Of a stretch of DNA of 64,000 nt, positions 26,268 to 34,865 are shown one piece after another; the first letter of the stretch is position 1, and each line of letters opens with the position of its first letter. The stretch is from assembly GCA_037128595.1 (NCBI GenBank), contig JBAXWB010000012.1:1-64000 (forward strand), in the 5' to 3' direction. The notes under the pieces were generated by a model. That model made no database searches, had not been told where the DNA came from, and saw only the letters and a list, made by a program, of their open reading frames with translations. This stretch comes from a bacterium (GTDB lineage: Bacteria > Verrucomicrobiota > Kiritimatiellia > CAIKKV01 > CAITUY01). The position numbers and the translations under genes are program-made.

Positions 26268-28633
26268 ATATTATCCCCAATCCAGACCGCCTCGGTCGGG
26301 CAGACCTGCCGGCAGCTATCGCACCGGGTACATTTGTCCTGCTGGATCGTATGGGGTTGATAGGGGGTCAGGTCAATGGCCCCGGCCGGACAGGCCTGGG
26401 CGCACTTGGTGCAACCGATGCACTTCTCATTGATCCGGTACGCAATCAAAGCCTGGCATTTCAGGGCGGGGCAGCGCCCGGCCAGATGGGCGTCATACTC
26501 GGCACGGAAATGACGGAGGGTGGATAATACCGGATTGGGTGCTGTGCGTCCCAGGCCGCACAAGCTTCCTGAGCGGGTGGTTTGGGCGAGCGCGTCAAGG
26601 CGCTCAAGGTCCCCCGCCTGGCCGCGTCCGGCACAGAGGCGCTCCAGAATTTCCAGCATGCGCTTGGTGCCGACTCGACAGGGGGTGCATTTGCCGCAGG
26701 ATTCCTGTTGCGTAAATGCCATGAAATAGCGAGCCAGGTCCACCATGCAGTCGGTGTCATCCAGAACCACCAGTCCCCCGGAGCCCATGATGCCGCCGGC
26801 TGCGGCCAGCGCTTCGTAATCCACGCGCGTCTCGCCACAGGAGGCGGGAAGGCAGCCCCCGGAAGGGCCGCCGATCTGAACCGCCTTGAAAGGTTTGCCA
26901 TTTGCCGCGCCCCCGCCGATCTCCTCGACGATTTCGCGCAAGGTGATCCCCATGGGGACTTCAATCAAGCCGCCGCGCCGGACTTTACCCGTCAGCGAAA
27001 ACACCTTGGTTCCCTTGCTGGTCGCCGTTCCCAGGGCGGCAAACCGGGCGGCGCCATGGCGCAGGATCCAGGGGATCATGGCCAGGGTCTCCACATTGTT
27101 AATGGCGGTGGGGCAATCCCGCAGCCCCCGCTCGGCCGGGTAGGGCGGGCGGTACCGGGGCATGGCCCGTTGTCCTTCGATGGAGGCCAGGAGCGCCGTT
27201 TCTTCACCGCTCACAAACGCACCGGCCCCTTCGACGATCCGTAGGGACAGGCTGTACTTGCCTCCCAAGATCTCGGGGCCGAGCCACCCGCGGGCCTGGA
27301 GCCGGGCCAGTGCTTCCCGGATCCGCTGGATCGCCAGGGGATATTCCGCGCGAATGTAGAGAATGCCTTCGCTGGCGCCGACGGCATAAGCCGCGATCAT
27401 CATTCCCTCCAGGACCCGGTAGGGAAATGACTCCAGAAGCATCCGGTCCATGAAGGCACCGGGGTCTCCCTCGTCCCCATTGCAGATGATGTATTTCGGT
27501 GCGCCGGCGGCCTTGCGAACCAGCGCCCACTTTGCGCCGGTGGGGTAACCGGCCCCGCCCCGCCCGCGTAAACCTGATTGGGAGACCGTATGAATGATGT
27601 CGGCAGGCCTTTCCTGTTTCAGGCAGGTGGTAAACGCCGTCATGCCGTCGTGGGTGCAGTATTCATCCAGATCCAAGGGGTCGATATCGCCGCACCACTC
27701 CGTTGCAATACGCCTCTGTTTCCCCAGGAAGGAGCAGACGGGCGCATCCCTGACATCCAATGCATACCGGTTGACCGGCTCCCAGACTTCATCCGTGAGC
27801 AACTGTTCCATGAGGCGGGTCACGCCGCTGCGCAGGCGACGGGCCAGACCCTGGGGTTTGAAGTGCCGGCGTACCAGCTGGGCGGCGTCTTCCGGGCGGA
27901 CTTTGGCGTAGGTGACCGGTTCTCCTTTGGCCGACACTATTTCGACCAGCGGGGTTTGGTGGCACATGCCTACGCAGCCAACCGGCTTGATGACGGCCGC
28001 TGCCCCCAGTTTCCTGACTTCATCCTCGAGTTCCTGCCGCACGGCCTGACTGCCGCCGGCCACGCAGCAAGAGCCTACGCCTATCCGGATTTCGGTCAGC
28101 CCTGGGGAACTGACGTGTGAGGGGTCGTAGTGTCGCGGCACGACCTCGCGCTGCTCAAGCTCAAGAAAGTCCTCAACGGCGCGGGGCACGGTCTCGGGGG
28201 TCAGGTGTCCATAGGTGACCTGATCGATTTTAATGACCGGCGCCAGCGTGCAACAGCCGAGACAGGCCACCCGTTCCAGCGTGAAGAGGCCGGCCGGGTC
28301 GGTGTCTGCGCCCCCCTCGATGCCCAGATGCCGGGTCAGGGCGTCGTGGATATGGTCGGCGCCTTTGACGTGACACGCCGTCCCGTGGCAGATGCTGATG
28401 ATATGCCGCCCTACCGGTTTATGCCGGAACTGGGAGTAGAAGGTGGAGACGCCGGCGATGGACGCCGGCGTGATCTCGGTGAGTTCGCAGACCCGGTGCA
28501 AGGCCGCTTCCGGCAGATAGCGATAGTGCGCCTGAAGTTTCTGCAGGATCGGAATGACGCTATCCGGCGTGCGCCCGCATTCGGTCACAATCGTGTCAAC
28601 GATTGAGAGATCCGAGTCGAGGTTATTTTTCAT
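26261..28633 (-). CDS. Fused NuoE-NuoF flavoprotein with C-terminal 2x[4Fe-4S] ferredoxin
   Basis: A 790-residue fusion. Residues 1-150 are NuoE-like with 2Fe-2S ligands CHGTAC and CLGCC. A second thioredoxin-like ferredoxin follows (CC, CVGMC). Residues about 330-720 are NuoF-like: RGRGGAGYPTGAKW for FMN, NGDEGDPGAFMDR for NADH, and ESCGKCTPCRVGT plus a later Cys for 4Fe-4S. The end has CIGCTKCAQACP and CTRCDSCRQVCP. This corresponds to HymA fused to HymB. NADH oxidation or NAD reduction at FMN is the expected reaction. The usual [FeFe]-hydrogenase partner is absent; the neighbour is a GltD-like subunit, as in Stn-type transhydrogenase. It overlaps both neighbouring genes by a few bases. Confidence 0.9.
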   Translation of the reverse strand: MKNNLDSDLSIVDTIVTECGRTPDSVIPILQKLQAHYRYLPEAALHRVCELTEITPASIAGVSTFYSQFRHKPVGRHIISICHGTACHVKGADHIHDALTRHLGIEGGADTDPAGLFTLERVACLGCCTLAPVIKIDQVTYGHLTPETVPRAVEDFLELEQREVVPRHYDPSHVSSPGLTEIRIGVGSCCVAGGSQAVRQELEDEVRKLGAAAVIKPVGCVGMCHQTPLVEIVSAKGEPVTYAKVRPEDAAQLVRRHFKPQGLARRLRSGVTRLMEQLLTDEVWEPVNRYALDVRDAPVCSFLGKQRRIATEWCGDIDPLDLDEYCTHDGMTAFTTCLKQERPADIIHTVSQSGLRGRGGAGYPTGAKWALVRKAAGAPKYIICNGDEGDPGAFMDRMLLESFPYRVLEGMMIAAYAVGASEGILYIRAEYPLAIQRIREALARLQARGWLGPEILGGKYSLSLRIVEGAGAFVSGEETALLASIEGQRAMPRYRPPYPAERGLRDCPTAINNVETLAMIPWILRHGAARFAALGTATSKGTKVFSLTGKVRRGGLIEVPMGITLREIVEEIGGGAANGKPFKAVQIGGPSGGCLPASCGETRVDYEALAAAGGIMGSGGLVVLDDTDCMVDLARYFMAFTQQESCGKCTPCRVGTKRMLEILERLCAGRGQAGDLERLDALAQTTRSGSLCGLGRTAPNPVLSTLRHFRAEYDAHLAGRCPALKCQALIAYRINEKCIGCTKCAQACPAGAIDLTPYQPHTIQQDKCTRCDSCRQVCPTEAVWIGDNIC

Positions 28634-30399
28634 GCCCCTCCGATGCAGAAAAGATGTTTGAGGCCTCGAATGAGAATGGTGCCGTTGATAAAGACGGGTG
28701 AGCCATCGCTGGGCTCGCCGAGATTGGCCCGGCCAAGTTCTTCATACTGGCGTCCGGCCTTAAGGATGAAGACCTGCCCGCTGCGGGCGACCAGATAGAG
28801 ATGATTGCCGGCGAGGCCGGGCGAGCCGTAGAATTCTCCATCCAGACTGTGCTCCCACACCAGTTTGCCTGTCGCCACCTCGAGACAGAAGAGGCCGCCG
28901 CTGGCATTCACAAAATAAGCCAACTCGCCGTCGCTGACGGGTGAGGCCACATCACTGACGCCCGACTCCGACTGCCAGGCAACATGGGTGGCGGTGACGT
29001 CGCCATGGCCGTCGGGCCGTATGGCATAAATTTTGTCGCCCGCGACTGAGGCCAGCACCAGCCCCCCGGCAAAGATAGGGGAGGATGAGGAGTCGGTGCC
29101 GCTCACCTTTACCCGCCAGAGTTCCGCGCCCGACTCAGGATGGTAGGCGATAATCCATTCATTGGCGGCCGTGACTAACTGCGGGCCGTTTGGAGTTGTC
29201 ACCAGAACAGGAGACGGCCAGGCGTCGGCGACCGGGCGGGCAATGGCCCATCTGCGTTTTCCTGTGGCCGCCTCCAGCGCGATCAAGTTCGAAACGCCAC
29301 CCTTATCGGTTTCGTTATCGTATTGGATGAGAACCAGGTTGTTGTAAAAGGCGAGAGACGAGGCATAGCCATAGCGGTTGATGGGAAGGCCCAGATCGGT
29401 CGTCCATCTCAATCCGGAGCAATGATCGATAGCGGCCACCTCCCCGTTGGCGAAGATGGAGTAGACGAAAACGCCATCAGTTACGGGCGTGGAAGCCGCA
29501 TACCCGGTATCCTGATTTACTTGAGGAGCGGCTTTTGCCACACCCGAGGTGGGGGAGGCCCCCATTTGCCAGAGGAGGGTGCCGGTGGCGAGGTCATAAC
29601 AGAAGACGTCCCGCTGTTCCGCAGAGGCGCCGGTCAGGAATATTTTATTTCCCCAGACGACGGGTGAACTCATGCCCGGGAGCGGGGTAGGCGCCTTCCA
29701 GCGAATATGACTGCCAGAGGGGCCGTCCCAGGTGATCGGGAAATTAGTGGCGAGCGAGACGCCGCTGCCCGACCGGCCTCGGAACCCGGGCCAGTGGGTG
29801 GCGGCCTCGGCTTCAAATCGATCCAACTCTTTTGGAAGGACCCCGGCGCTCGGGCGTGGACTCCCCTCGGTAGGCGGGAGGGCCAGCGGCCCCGCTGGCC
29901 GTCTCTGTTCGCCGAGCCGCTGACCCAGGATCAGCGCCCCTACGACCAGCGCGACTGCCAATCCTCCCGTCGCCCAACGGGCGGTAGCAGCGGATTCAAA
30001 TGAATCCGGAAGGGTCGGGAAATCCCGGGGGTCAGGTTGGCGGCGCCGGAGATGAACGATCGCTTTCAGATTAATCAACGCCACCACCACCCCGCCAAGA
30101 AGCAGGAGGGAGCCAGACCGGAGCGAACTCAGTCCGCTAAAATAAAAACTCCGCGCCACGACATCCAGATCCCTGATTTTGTCCTTTACGGCGTCATCCG
30201 CAGGATTGGCTTTCAGGGACACTTGCAATTGTGTCAACTCTCGCAGAGTGAGCGGGGAGGCCGTGCGAATGGTAAGCAGGTTGGCCGCCATCAGCATCCC
30301 CACGATGAGGGAGAAGGCGCAGGCGATGATCGCCAGTGTGTAGCAGAGGCGGTAGATAAGCCGCGATGAGGTGATCATGGTATTCGTATGATCCATCAT
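28630..30399 (-). CDS. Membrane-anchored PQQ-type beta-propeller protein
   Basis: A 589-residue protein. Three hydrophobic segments (about residues 18-43, 93-113 and 143-163) anchor a periplasmic propeller that begins at HWPGFRGRSGSGV and has repeated blades of the type LVWEHSLDG and ALEAATGKRRWAI. The opening motif WPxFRG is shared with two other proteins of this operon. The PQQ-like repeat family includes PQQ dehydrogenases, BamB and many scaffold proteins; I see no catalytic Cys-Cys pair or calcium/PQQ site, so quinoprotein activity is not claimed. It overlaps genes on both sides by 4 bp. Confidence 0.85.
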   Translation of the reverse strand: MMDHTNTMITSSRLIYRLCYTLAIIACAFSLIVGMLMAANLLTIRTASPLTLRELTQLQVSLKANPADDAVKDKIRDLDVVARSFYFSGLSSLRSGSLLLLGGVVVALINLKAIVHLRRRQPDPRDFPTLPDSFESAATARWATGGLAVALVVGALILGQRLGEQRRPAGPLALPPTEGSPRPSAGVLPKELDRFEAEAATHWPGFRGRSGSGVSLATNFPITWDGPSGSHIRWKAPTPLPGMSSPVVWGNKIFLTGASAEQRDVFCYDLATGTLLWQMGASPTSGVAKAAPQVNQDTGYAASTPVTDGVFVYSIFANGEVAAIDHCSGLRWTTDLGLPINRYGYASSLAFYNNLVLIQYDNETDKGGVSNLIALEAATGKRRWAIARPVADAWPSPVLVTTPNGPQLVTAANEWIIAYHPESGAELWRVKVSGTDSSSSPIFAGGLVLASVAGDKIYAIRPDGHGDVTATHVAWQSESGVSDVASPVSDGELAYFVNASGGLFCLEVATGKLVWEHSLDGEFYGSPGLAGNHLYLVARSGQVFILKAGRQYEELGRANLGEPSDGSPVFINGTILIRGLKHLFCIGGA

Positions 30400-31760
30400 G
30401 GGGGCCCGCTTTCCTTAAGATGCAATTGCCTCTGATGCTCTTCCGGACATGACAAATAGCAGCGGGCACAGCTCAGGCAGGTGCCTCGGTTGGGCGCATA
30501 GATCTCGCGGCGTCGCTTGAGGGACGATCCAATCAGGCGGAAGCCAAGGATGGCGCCCAGAAAGCCGCCCAACATCCAGCTGCCGGTCCGGAACTGGACT
30601 TGGATCGCCGCCGCTTGTTGGGCGAGATCTTCCGGTCTGACGCCACTTCCGGAAAAGGCTGTGACTTCCGGGCTCGGATTGGCCGGTGGGTGTAGCTGAT
30701 TGAGCCGCAGGGTTTCGGATAATCGGACCGTGGGGTTCTGGCGCGCCAACAGCGGCGCAACCCGTGAGACGGACCAGCCGGATACACCAATCAGGACTGG
30801 AAGCAGGAATAGCATCAGGGCCAAACGACGTAAGCCGACGGCCCGCGCTTCGGGAGGCGGGGTGGCTCGGGGGTACTCAATCGCATCAAAGGGGCAGGCC
30901 GGCTCGCAAAGCCGGCATTTGATGCAGTCAGTGGGCGTGACCGTGGCGTGATATTTTGACAGCCGTGACATCCAGTTGAGTAAGACACCGTAGGGGCATA
31001 AAAAACGGCAGTAGGGCCGTGCGATCACAGTGCCGATCAGCAGGAATACGATGCCGGCGATCATCATGGGGAGCTCACCGCTGAGCCGGAATATCGGGAT
31101 AAACGGGTCAAGCCGGCAGATGACATAGGCTGACCCTGTGGCGGCAAATAAGATTCCGAGCCCGAGATAAAGGTAGGGGGTAAAGCCCAGAATCTGGGCC
31201 AGGACAGGCGGGACTTTTTTGGGGGACAGTATGACAACATCCTGAATGGTGCCCAGGGGACAGACGGCGGCACAGAAGACCCGGCCGAATAACAGCGCAA
31301 AGATCAATGGGAGAAGAAAGAAGGCGGTGACGCTGAGGGACAGGGCTGCCTGGCTGTCGAATAGCCAGGTTACCACGTTTTGGATGGAGCCGACCGGGCA
31401 GACGCAGCCTTTTCGGAAGAATCCAAAATAGAGCAGCGAGAACAGGGTGAGAAGAACGACGCCCCGGCGCGAGCGTTTTTTTAGCACCAGCCAGGCGGCC
31501 AGTGACAGGGTTCCAAACAAAACCGCCACATCGAGTCCTTCAAGGGCGAGGGACCGGGCTGCGGGAGCAGAGGCGGTTGGCATCGAATAGCCGCTCTCGA
31601 ACTGGGGCTTGGGGAAACGGTTGTCGGCTTCAGTTGTCAGTGTCGAAAGGAGTAAGAGTATTGAACAGAAGCCCGCAAAGATCGCGAAGGGGTATTGGGG
31701 CGTCCGCCAAAGGCGGAGTGGATCGGTATCCTTCGTGAGCTTCTGTACAATATTCTTCAT
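30396..31760 (-). CDS. NapH/NosR-like membrane ferredoxin
   Basis: A 454-residue membrane protein. The start at 31760 (MKNIVQKLTKD) is chosen since it follows the previous gene by 10 bp. It has about six membrane segments with cysteine motifs at loops: CVCPVGSIQ, FCAAVCPLGTIQD and CRFLCPYGVLL, then a ferredoxin segment CIKCRLCEPACPFDAI and, after a further membrane helix, CLSCARCYLSCPEEH. This matches the NapH/NosR/CcoG-type proteins that pass electrons across or along the inner membrane. In this operon it sits between a Tat-exported ferredoxin and a membrane propeller, which suggests a route between the periplasm and the cytosolic NuoEF-like protein. Confidence 0.85.
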   Translation of the reverse strand: MKNIVQKLTKDTDPLRLWRTPQYPFAIFAGFCSILLLLSTLTTEADNRFPKPQFESGYSMPTASAPAARSLALEGLDVAVLFGTLSLAAWLVLKKRSRRGVVLLTLFSLLYFGFFRKGCVCPVGSIQNVVTWLFDSQAALSLSVTAFFLLPLIFALLFGRVFCAAVCPLGTIQDVVILSPKKVPPVLAQILGFTPYLYLGLGILFAATGSAYVICRLDPFIPIFRLSGELPMMIAGIVFLLIGTVIARPYCRFLCPYGVLLNWMSRLSKYHATVTPTDCIKCRLCEPACPFDAIEYPRATPPPEARAVGLRRLALMLFLLPVLIGVSGWSVSRVAPLLARQNPTVRLSETLRLNQLHPPANPSPEVTAFSGSGVRPEDLAQQAAAIQVQFRTGSWMLGGFLGAILGFRLIGSSLKRRREIYAPNRGTCLSCARCYLSCPEEHQRQLHLKESGPP

Positions 31761-31770
31761 GGTGGAGCGA

Positions 31771-32469
31771 TTATCCTCGGTTGACCCAGGTGCCGGAATG
31801 GTTTGAACCGGTGGATTCCCGTGATGGGGTCGGCCCCTTAGGCTTAAAGAGGTAGGGCTGATTGGCAGGAACCCGGCTGAAGGCTCCGGCCGGGCAGTCC
31901 CGGGCGATGGCGCAGTCGTTGCAGTTGAGGCAGCGATCATGGCGCACCTGCAGGACGAGTGAACCGTTTCCAAAGGCACCACACCCTTTCACGCAACGCC
32001 CGCATCCGATGCATTGCGGCTCATCGATGGTGTATTCAAAATAAGGCTCCTCGATAAAGGTGCGTTTGATGGCGGCGGTGGGGCAGACCTGGTTTTCGGC
32101 GGCACTGGTCAGGCTGGCGGCACCGGGCAGAAAGAAACCGAAACAGAGTTTGCAGTAACCGCACATTTCAAAGCGGTGCACGCATTTGACGGCGGAGAGC
32201 GGGAGGACGCAGTGGGTGGCACATTGTCCGCATTGGATGCATTTAGCCGGATCCAGTTGCCAGACCGTGCGTTGCGGGGCAGGCGGGCGGAACGATGAGG
32301 CGGTAGGGTCCTCGCAAGTGGGAAACTCCGGACAGCCGGCGCAACTGCTCGTCTTGGTGCAGCGTTTACGCAAAAGAACGCCGCCGCCCAACGAGGCCAA
32401 GGCCACCAGCATGGCCCCACGCATCAGGTTGCGGATAAATTCACGGCGACTTTGAAGGGCTGCTTTCAT
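31771..32469 (-). CDS. Tat-exported polyferredoxin (NapG-like)
   Basis: A 232-residue protein. The N-terminus SRREFIRNLMRGAMLVALA is a twin-arginine signal, which means export in folded state. Cluster motifs follow: CIQCGQCATHCVLPLSAVKC, CGYCKLCFG with CPTAAI, CIGCGRCVKGC and CLNCNDC with CPAGAF, enough for about four [4Fe-4S] clusters as in NapG. An extra CAGCPEFPTC near residue 43 could bind another centre. The start overlaps the preceding gene by 4 bp. It is the likely periplasmic partner of the NapH-like protein. Confidence 0.88.
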   Translation of the reverse strand: MKAALQSRREFIRNLMRGAMLVALASLGGGVLLRKRCTKTSSCAGCPEFPTCEDPTASSFRPPAPQRTVWQLDPAKCIQCGQCATHCVLPLSAVKCVHRFEMCGYCKLCFGFFLPGAASLTSAAENQVCPTAAIKRTFIEEPYFEYTIDEPQCIGCGRCVKGCGAFGNGSLVLQVRHDRCLNCNDCAIARDCPAGAFSRVPANQPYLFKPKGPTPSRESTGSNHSGTWVNRG

Positions 32470-34853
32470 TTCTTTATGTACACTCTTATTACATCTGCGG
32501 TGGGGTCGAGCACGAGAATTCGTCCGGTGCTGTCTACTGCAAGATCGAGGCCCACGGCGTTCTCAGGCCAATCTTCCTGGCCTGAAATCACGTCTTTCAA
32601 TCGTCCCTTGGCGTCATATTGCTTGACCCTGACAATATGTTTTTCGCTGGTAATGAATTCGCCCGCAGGGGTCAGTGCCATATTGGAGGGGTTGCAGCAG
32701 CCGCAAAAGCCGGAGGCCTCCATCGAATAATTTCCCCAGGCCTCAATGAATTGGCCTTCGGCGGTGAAATGCTCCAGCCGGTGCAAGCCGGGGTTGACCA
32801 CCCAGAGCGACTCATCGGCCGCCACCGCCAGATCGAAGAAGGCGCTGGGAACCACGAAGCCTTCCTTGCGCTGAGCTTGATCCTTCTGCCCGATCCGCCC
32901 GGCGGGTTCGCCGGCCAGCGTGAAGCGCCAGACCATCCGATTGGCGCAGTCGGCGACAAAAACATGAGACAATGAGGCGGCGATCGAGGTGAGCATGGCG
33001 TTAGGGGCGGGACTTTTCCAGACGGCTTTGCGAACACCCTTCGAATCAAAGACTTCCACATGATCATTGAGGCCGGCAAAGATATCGCCCTGGGCCGAGG
33101 TCGCCAGGCAGCGGACGGGTTCATTGAGCGCGATGCGGGCCAGAGACGTTCCTTTGGGGTCCAGGATTTCCATGGCCGTCATGGAGCCGGCGATGATCCG
33201 GTCAGCGCGATCCACGGCCAGAGCGGTGAGATTGGAGAGGGACGGCTTGATCCATTGAATCCCCTCACCCTGACCCTCTCCCTCTCCTCCTGCGCCAAGG
33301 CTACGGCGGACAAGAAGGGGAGAGGGAATTCCTGTTGGAGCAATGATGGTCTGCTTCCTCTCCCCTTGGGGGAGAGGACTGAGGTGAGGGGTATTGTTCG
33401 TCTTGAAAGAATCTATCCCCCGCAGATCCAAACACCTCATCTGGCTATAGTCCCTGACCAGCAGACGTCCCCCCGCCAGAGCCATGGGTGCCCAGGCTTC
33501 CTTTCCCTCCAGAACTTTGGCCTGTGCGAGTTTGACATATCCTTTTGGCGAGGCCTCGATCATGGTCAACAGACCGTTATCCTCAAGCAGCAGCAGTTTC
33601 CCGTCCGCGATCATGAACGGGCCCAGGCCGAACCGTTCTGTGGAGCCGCTTTTCCACTGGACCGTTCCGTCGGGAGCCATGCAGACGGCCTGTTTCCGGA
33701 ACCCGCCGGCATCGGCCGGGAGGATCGAATATAGGAAGCCCTGGTAATAGATGGGGGTGTGCTGCTCGCAGGCAAACTCTGTTTTCTCAAGCCGACGTTC
33801 CAGGATGGCTCCCATTGACCCGGCCTCCTGGGTCAGCCGGAACAGGGCGCTACCGGCCCCGTAACCGGCGGTGACCATAAAGCGACCGTTCTCCAGAGGC
33901 ACCGGACTAGGGGCTACGACTTGAAATTTCCATTCGTCAGTTTGCCAGAGGATTTTTCCTTCCTCGCCCTTCTCGGCGGACACCCCGATGATCCCCCCGA
34001 TCGCCGCGTACACATACATTTTCTTTCCCTGCCATTCCATTGGCGTAATGGACGCATGCGACATCTGCCAGTTTTTCGGATTGGGGGTCTGCCAGATGAT
34101 TTTGCCCGTGGCGCAATCGACGCCCATCAATAGGACTTTACCTCCGACCGCGATGATGGCCTGGTTATCCGTCAGGAGCGGGCATTGACCCGTGTACCAC
34201 ATGGGGGTCGTGGTGCCCCAATCCTTTTCGAGATCGATCCCCCAGCGGAACGCTCCTGTTTTGGCGTCGACACACATGACGTGACAACGCGGGCCAATGG
34301 TCACGACGACTTCATCTGAAACGGCGGGAACGGTGCGGGAGATGCCGTGGTTGCGCTTGATGTGGACCTTATACCAGCGTCGCCAGATTTCACGGCCATC
34401 GTCCATGGAAAAGCAGCGGAGTGAATCGGCATTTTCGCTGGCGTCATAATCCAGGAGGTAGGCGCGGCCATTCAGAATGGCTGGTCCGGCGTAGCCCTCT
34501 CCCAGGTCAACGGTCCACAAAACGGGTGGTCCTCCCGGCGGCCAGGTATTGGCCAACGTCTCCTGAACGGGGGCAATGTTGTCGTGATTGGAACCGCGAA
34601 AGCCGGGCCAGGCGCCTGCGGCGAGGGCGGGAATCCCCGGGAAGGTGGCAAACTTTTCGCCGATGTTGACCGTCTCGCCCGGTATGGTGGCTGTGGCGGC
34701 GGAGGGGAGTTCGCCCGGAAGGGGCAATCGTCGCGACAGCAAGGCGGCATCACCAGTACTGCCTCGCCACCAGGCAAGCAGCATGGCGGAAACGGCGACC
34801 CCCGCGACCACGATCGCGAGTACGGGAAAAAATTCCTTAGCCCTGTTTCCCAT
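32466..34853 (-). CDS. Two-propeller protein: PQQ-like plus NHL-like domain
   Basis: A 795-residue protein with an N-terminal membrane anchor (residues 9-29). A PQQ-like propeller starts at AWPGFRGSNHDNI, near residue 82, and runs to about 480. A second, NHL-type propeller covers about 535-795, with GFCGCCNPSN near 730 as an unusual cysteine cluster. The two are joined by residues about 485-532, encoded by an inserted GC-rich repeat (SPLPQGERKQ and LGAGGEGEGQGEG). It is transcribed 12 bp after the next propeller gene. Function is unknown; periplasmic scaffold or electron-protein partner is inferred from the operon. Confidence 0.8.
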   Translation of the reverse strand: MGNRAKEFFPVLAIVVAGVAVSAMLLAWWRGSTGDAALLSRRLPLPGELPSAATATIPGETVNIGEKFATFPGIPALAAGAWPGFRGSNHDNIAPVQETLANTWPPGGPPVLWTVDLGEGYAGPAILNGRAYLLDYDASENADSLRCFSMDDGREIWRRWYKVHIKRNHGISRTVPAVSDEVVVTIGPRCHVMCVDAKTGAFRWGIDLEKDWGTTTPMWYTGQCPLLTDNQAIIAVGGKVLLMGVDCATGKIIWQTPNPKNWQMSHASITPMEWQGKKMYVYAAIGGIIGVSAEKGEEGKILWQTDEWKFQVVAPSPVPLENGRFMVTAGYGAGSALFRLTQEAGSMGAILERRLEKTEFACEQHTPIYYQGFLYSILPADAGGFRKQAVCMAPDGTVQWKSGSTERFGLGPFMIADGKLLLLEDNGLLTMIEASPKGYVKLAQAKVLEGKEAWAPMALAGGRLLVRDYSQMRCLDLRGIDSFKTNNTPHLSPLPQGERKQTIIAPTGIPSPLLVRRSLGAGGEGEGQGEGIQWIKPSLSNLTALAVDRADRIIAGSMTAMEILDPKGTSLARIALNEPVRCLATSAQGDIFAGLNDHVEVFDSKGVRKAVWKSPAPNAMLTSIAASLSHVFVADCANRMVWRFTLAGEPAGRIGQKDQAQRKEGFVVPSAFFDLAVAADESLWVVNPGLHRLEHFTAEGQFIEAWGNYSMEASGFCGCCNPSNMALTPAGEFITSEKHIVRVKQYDAKGRLKDVISGQEDWPENAVGLDLAVDSTGRILVLDPTADVIRVYIKK
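33259..33400 (-). repeat. GC-rich dispersed repeat translated as an interdomain linker
   Basis: The region carries CCTCACCCTGACCCTCTCC-type sequence and, at its other end, the facing form CTTGGGGGAGAGGACTGAGG. Its two ends are roughly inverted. It encodes Pro/Gly/Glu-rich peptide of the kind (SPLPQGER, GGEGEGQGEG) seen where common genomic repeats are translated. It is in frame inside the two-propeller gene. Confidence 0.75.
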
Positions 34854-34865
34854 AGTTTTAAAAGG

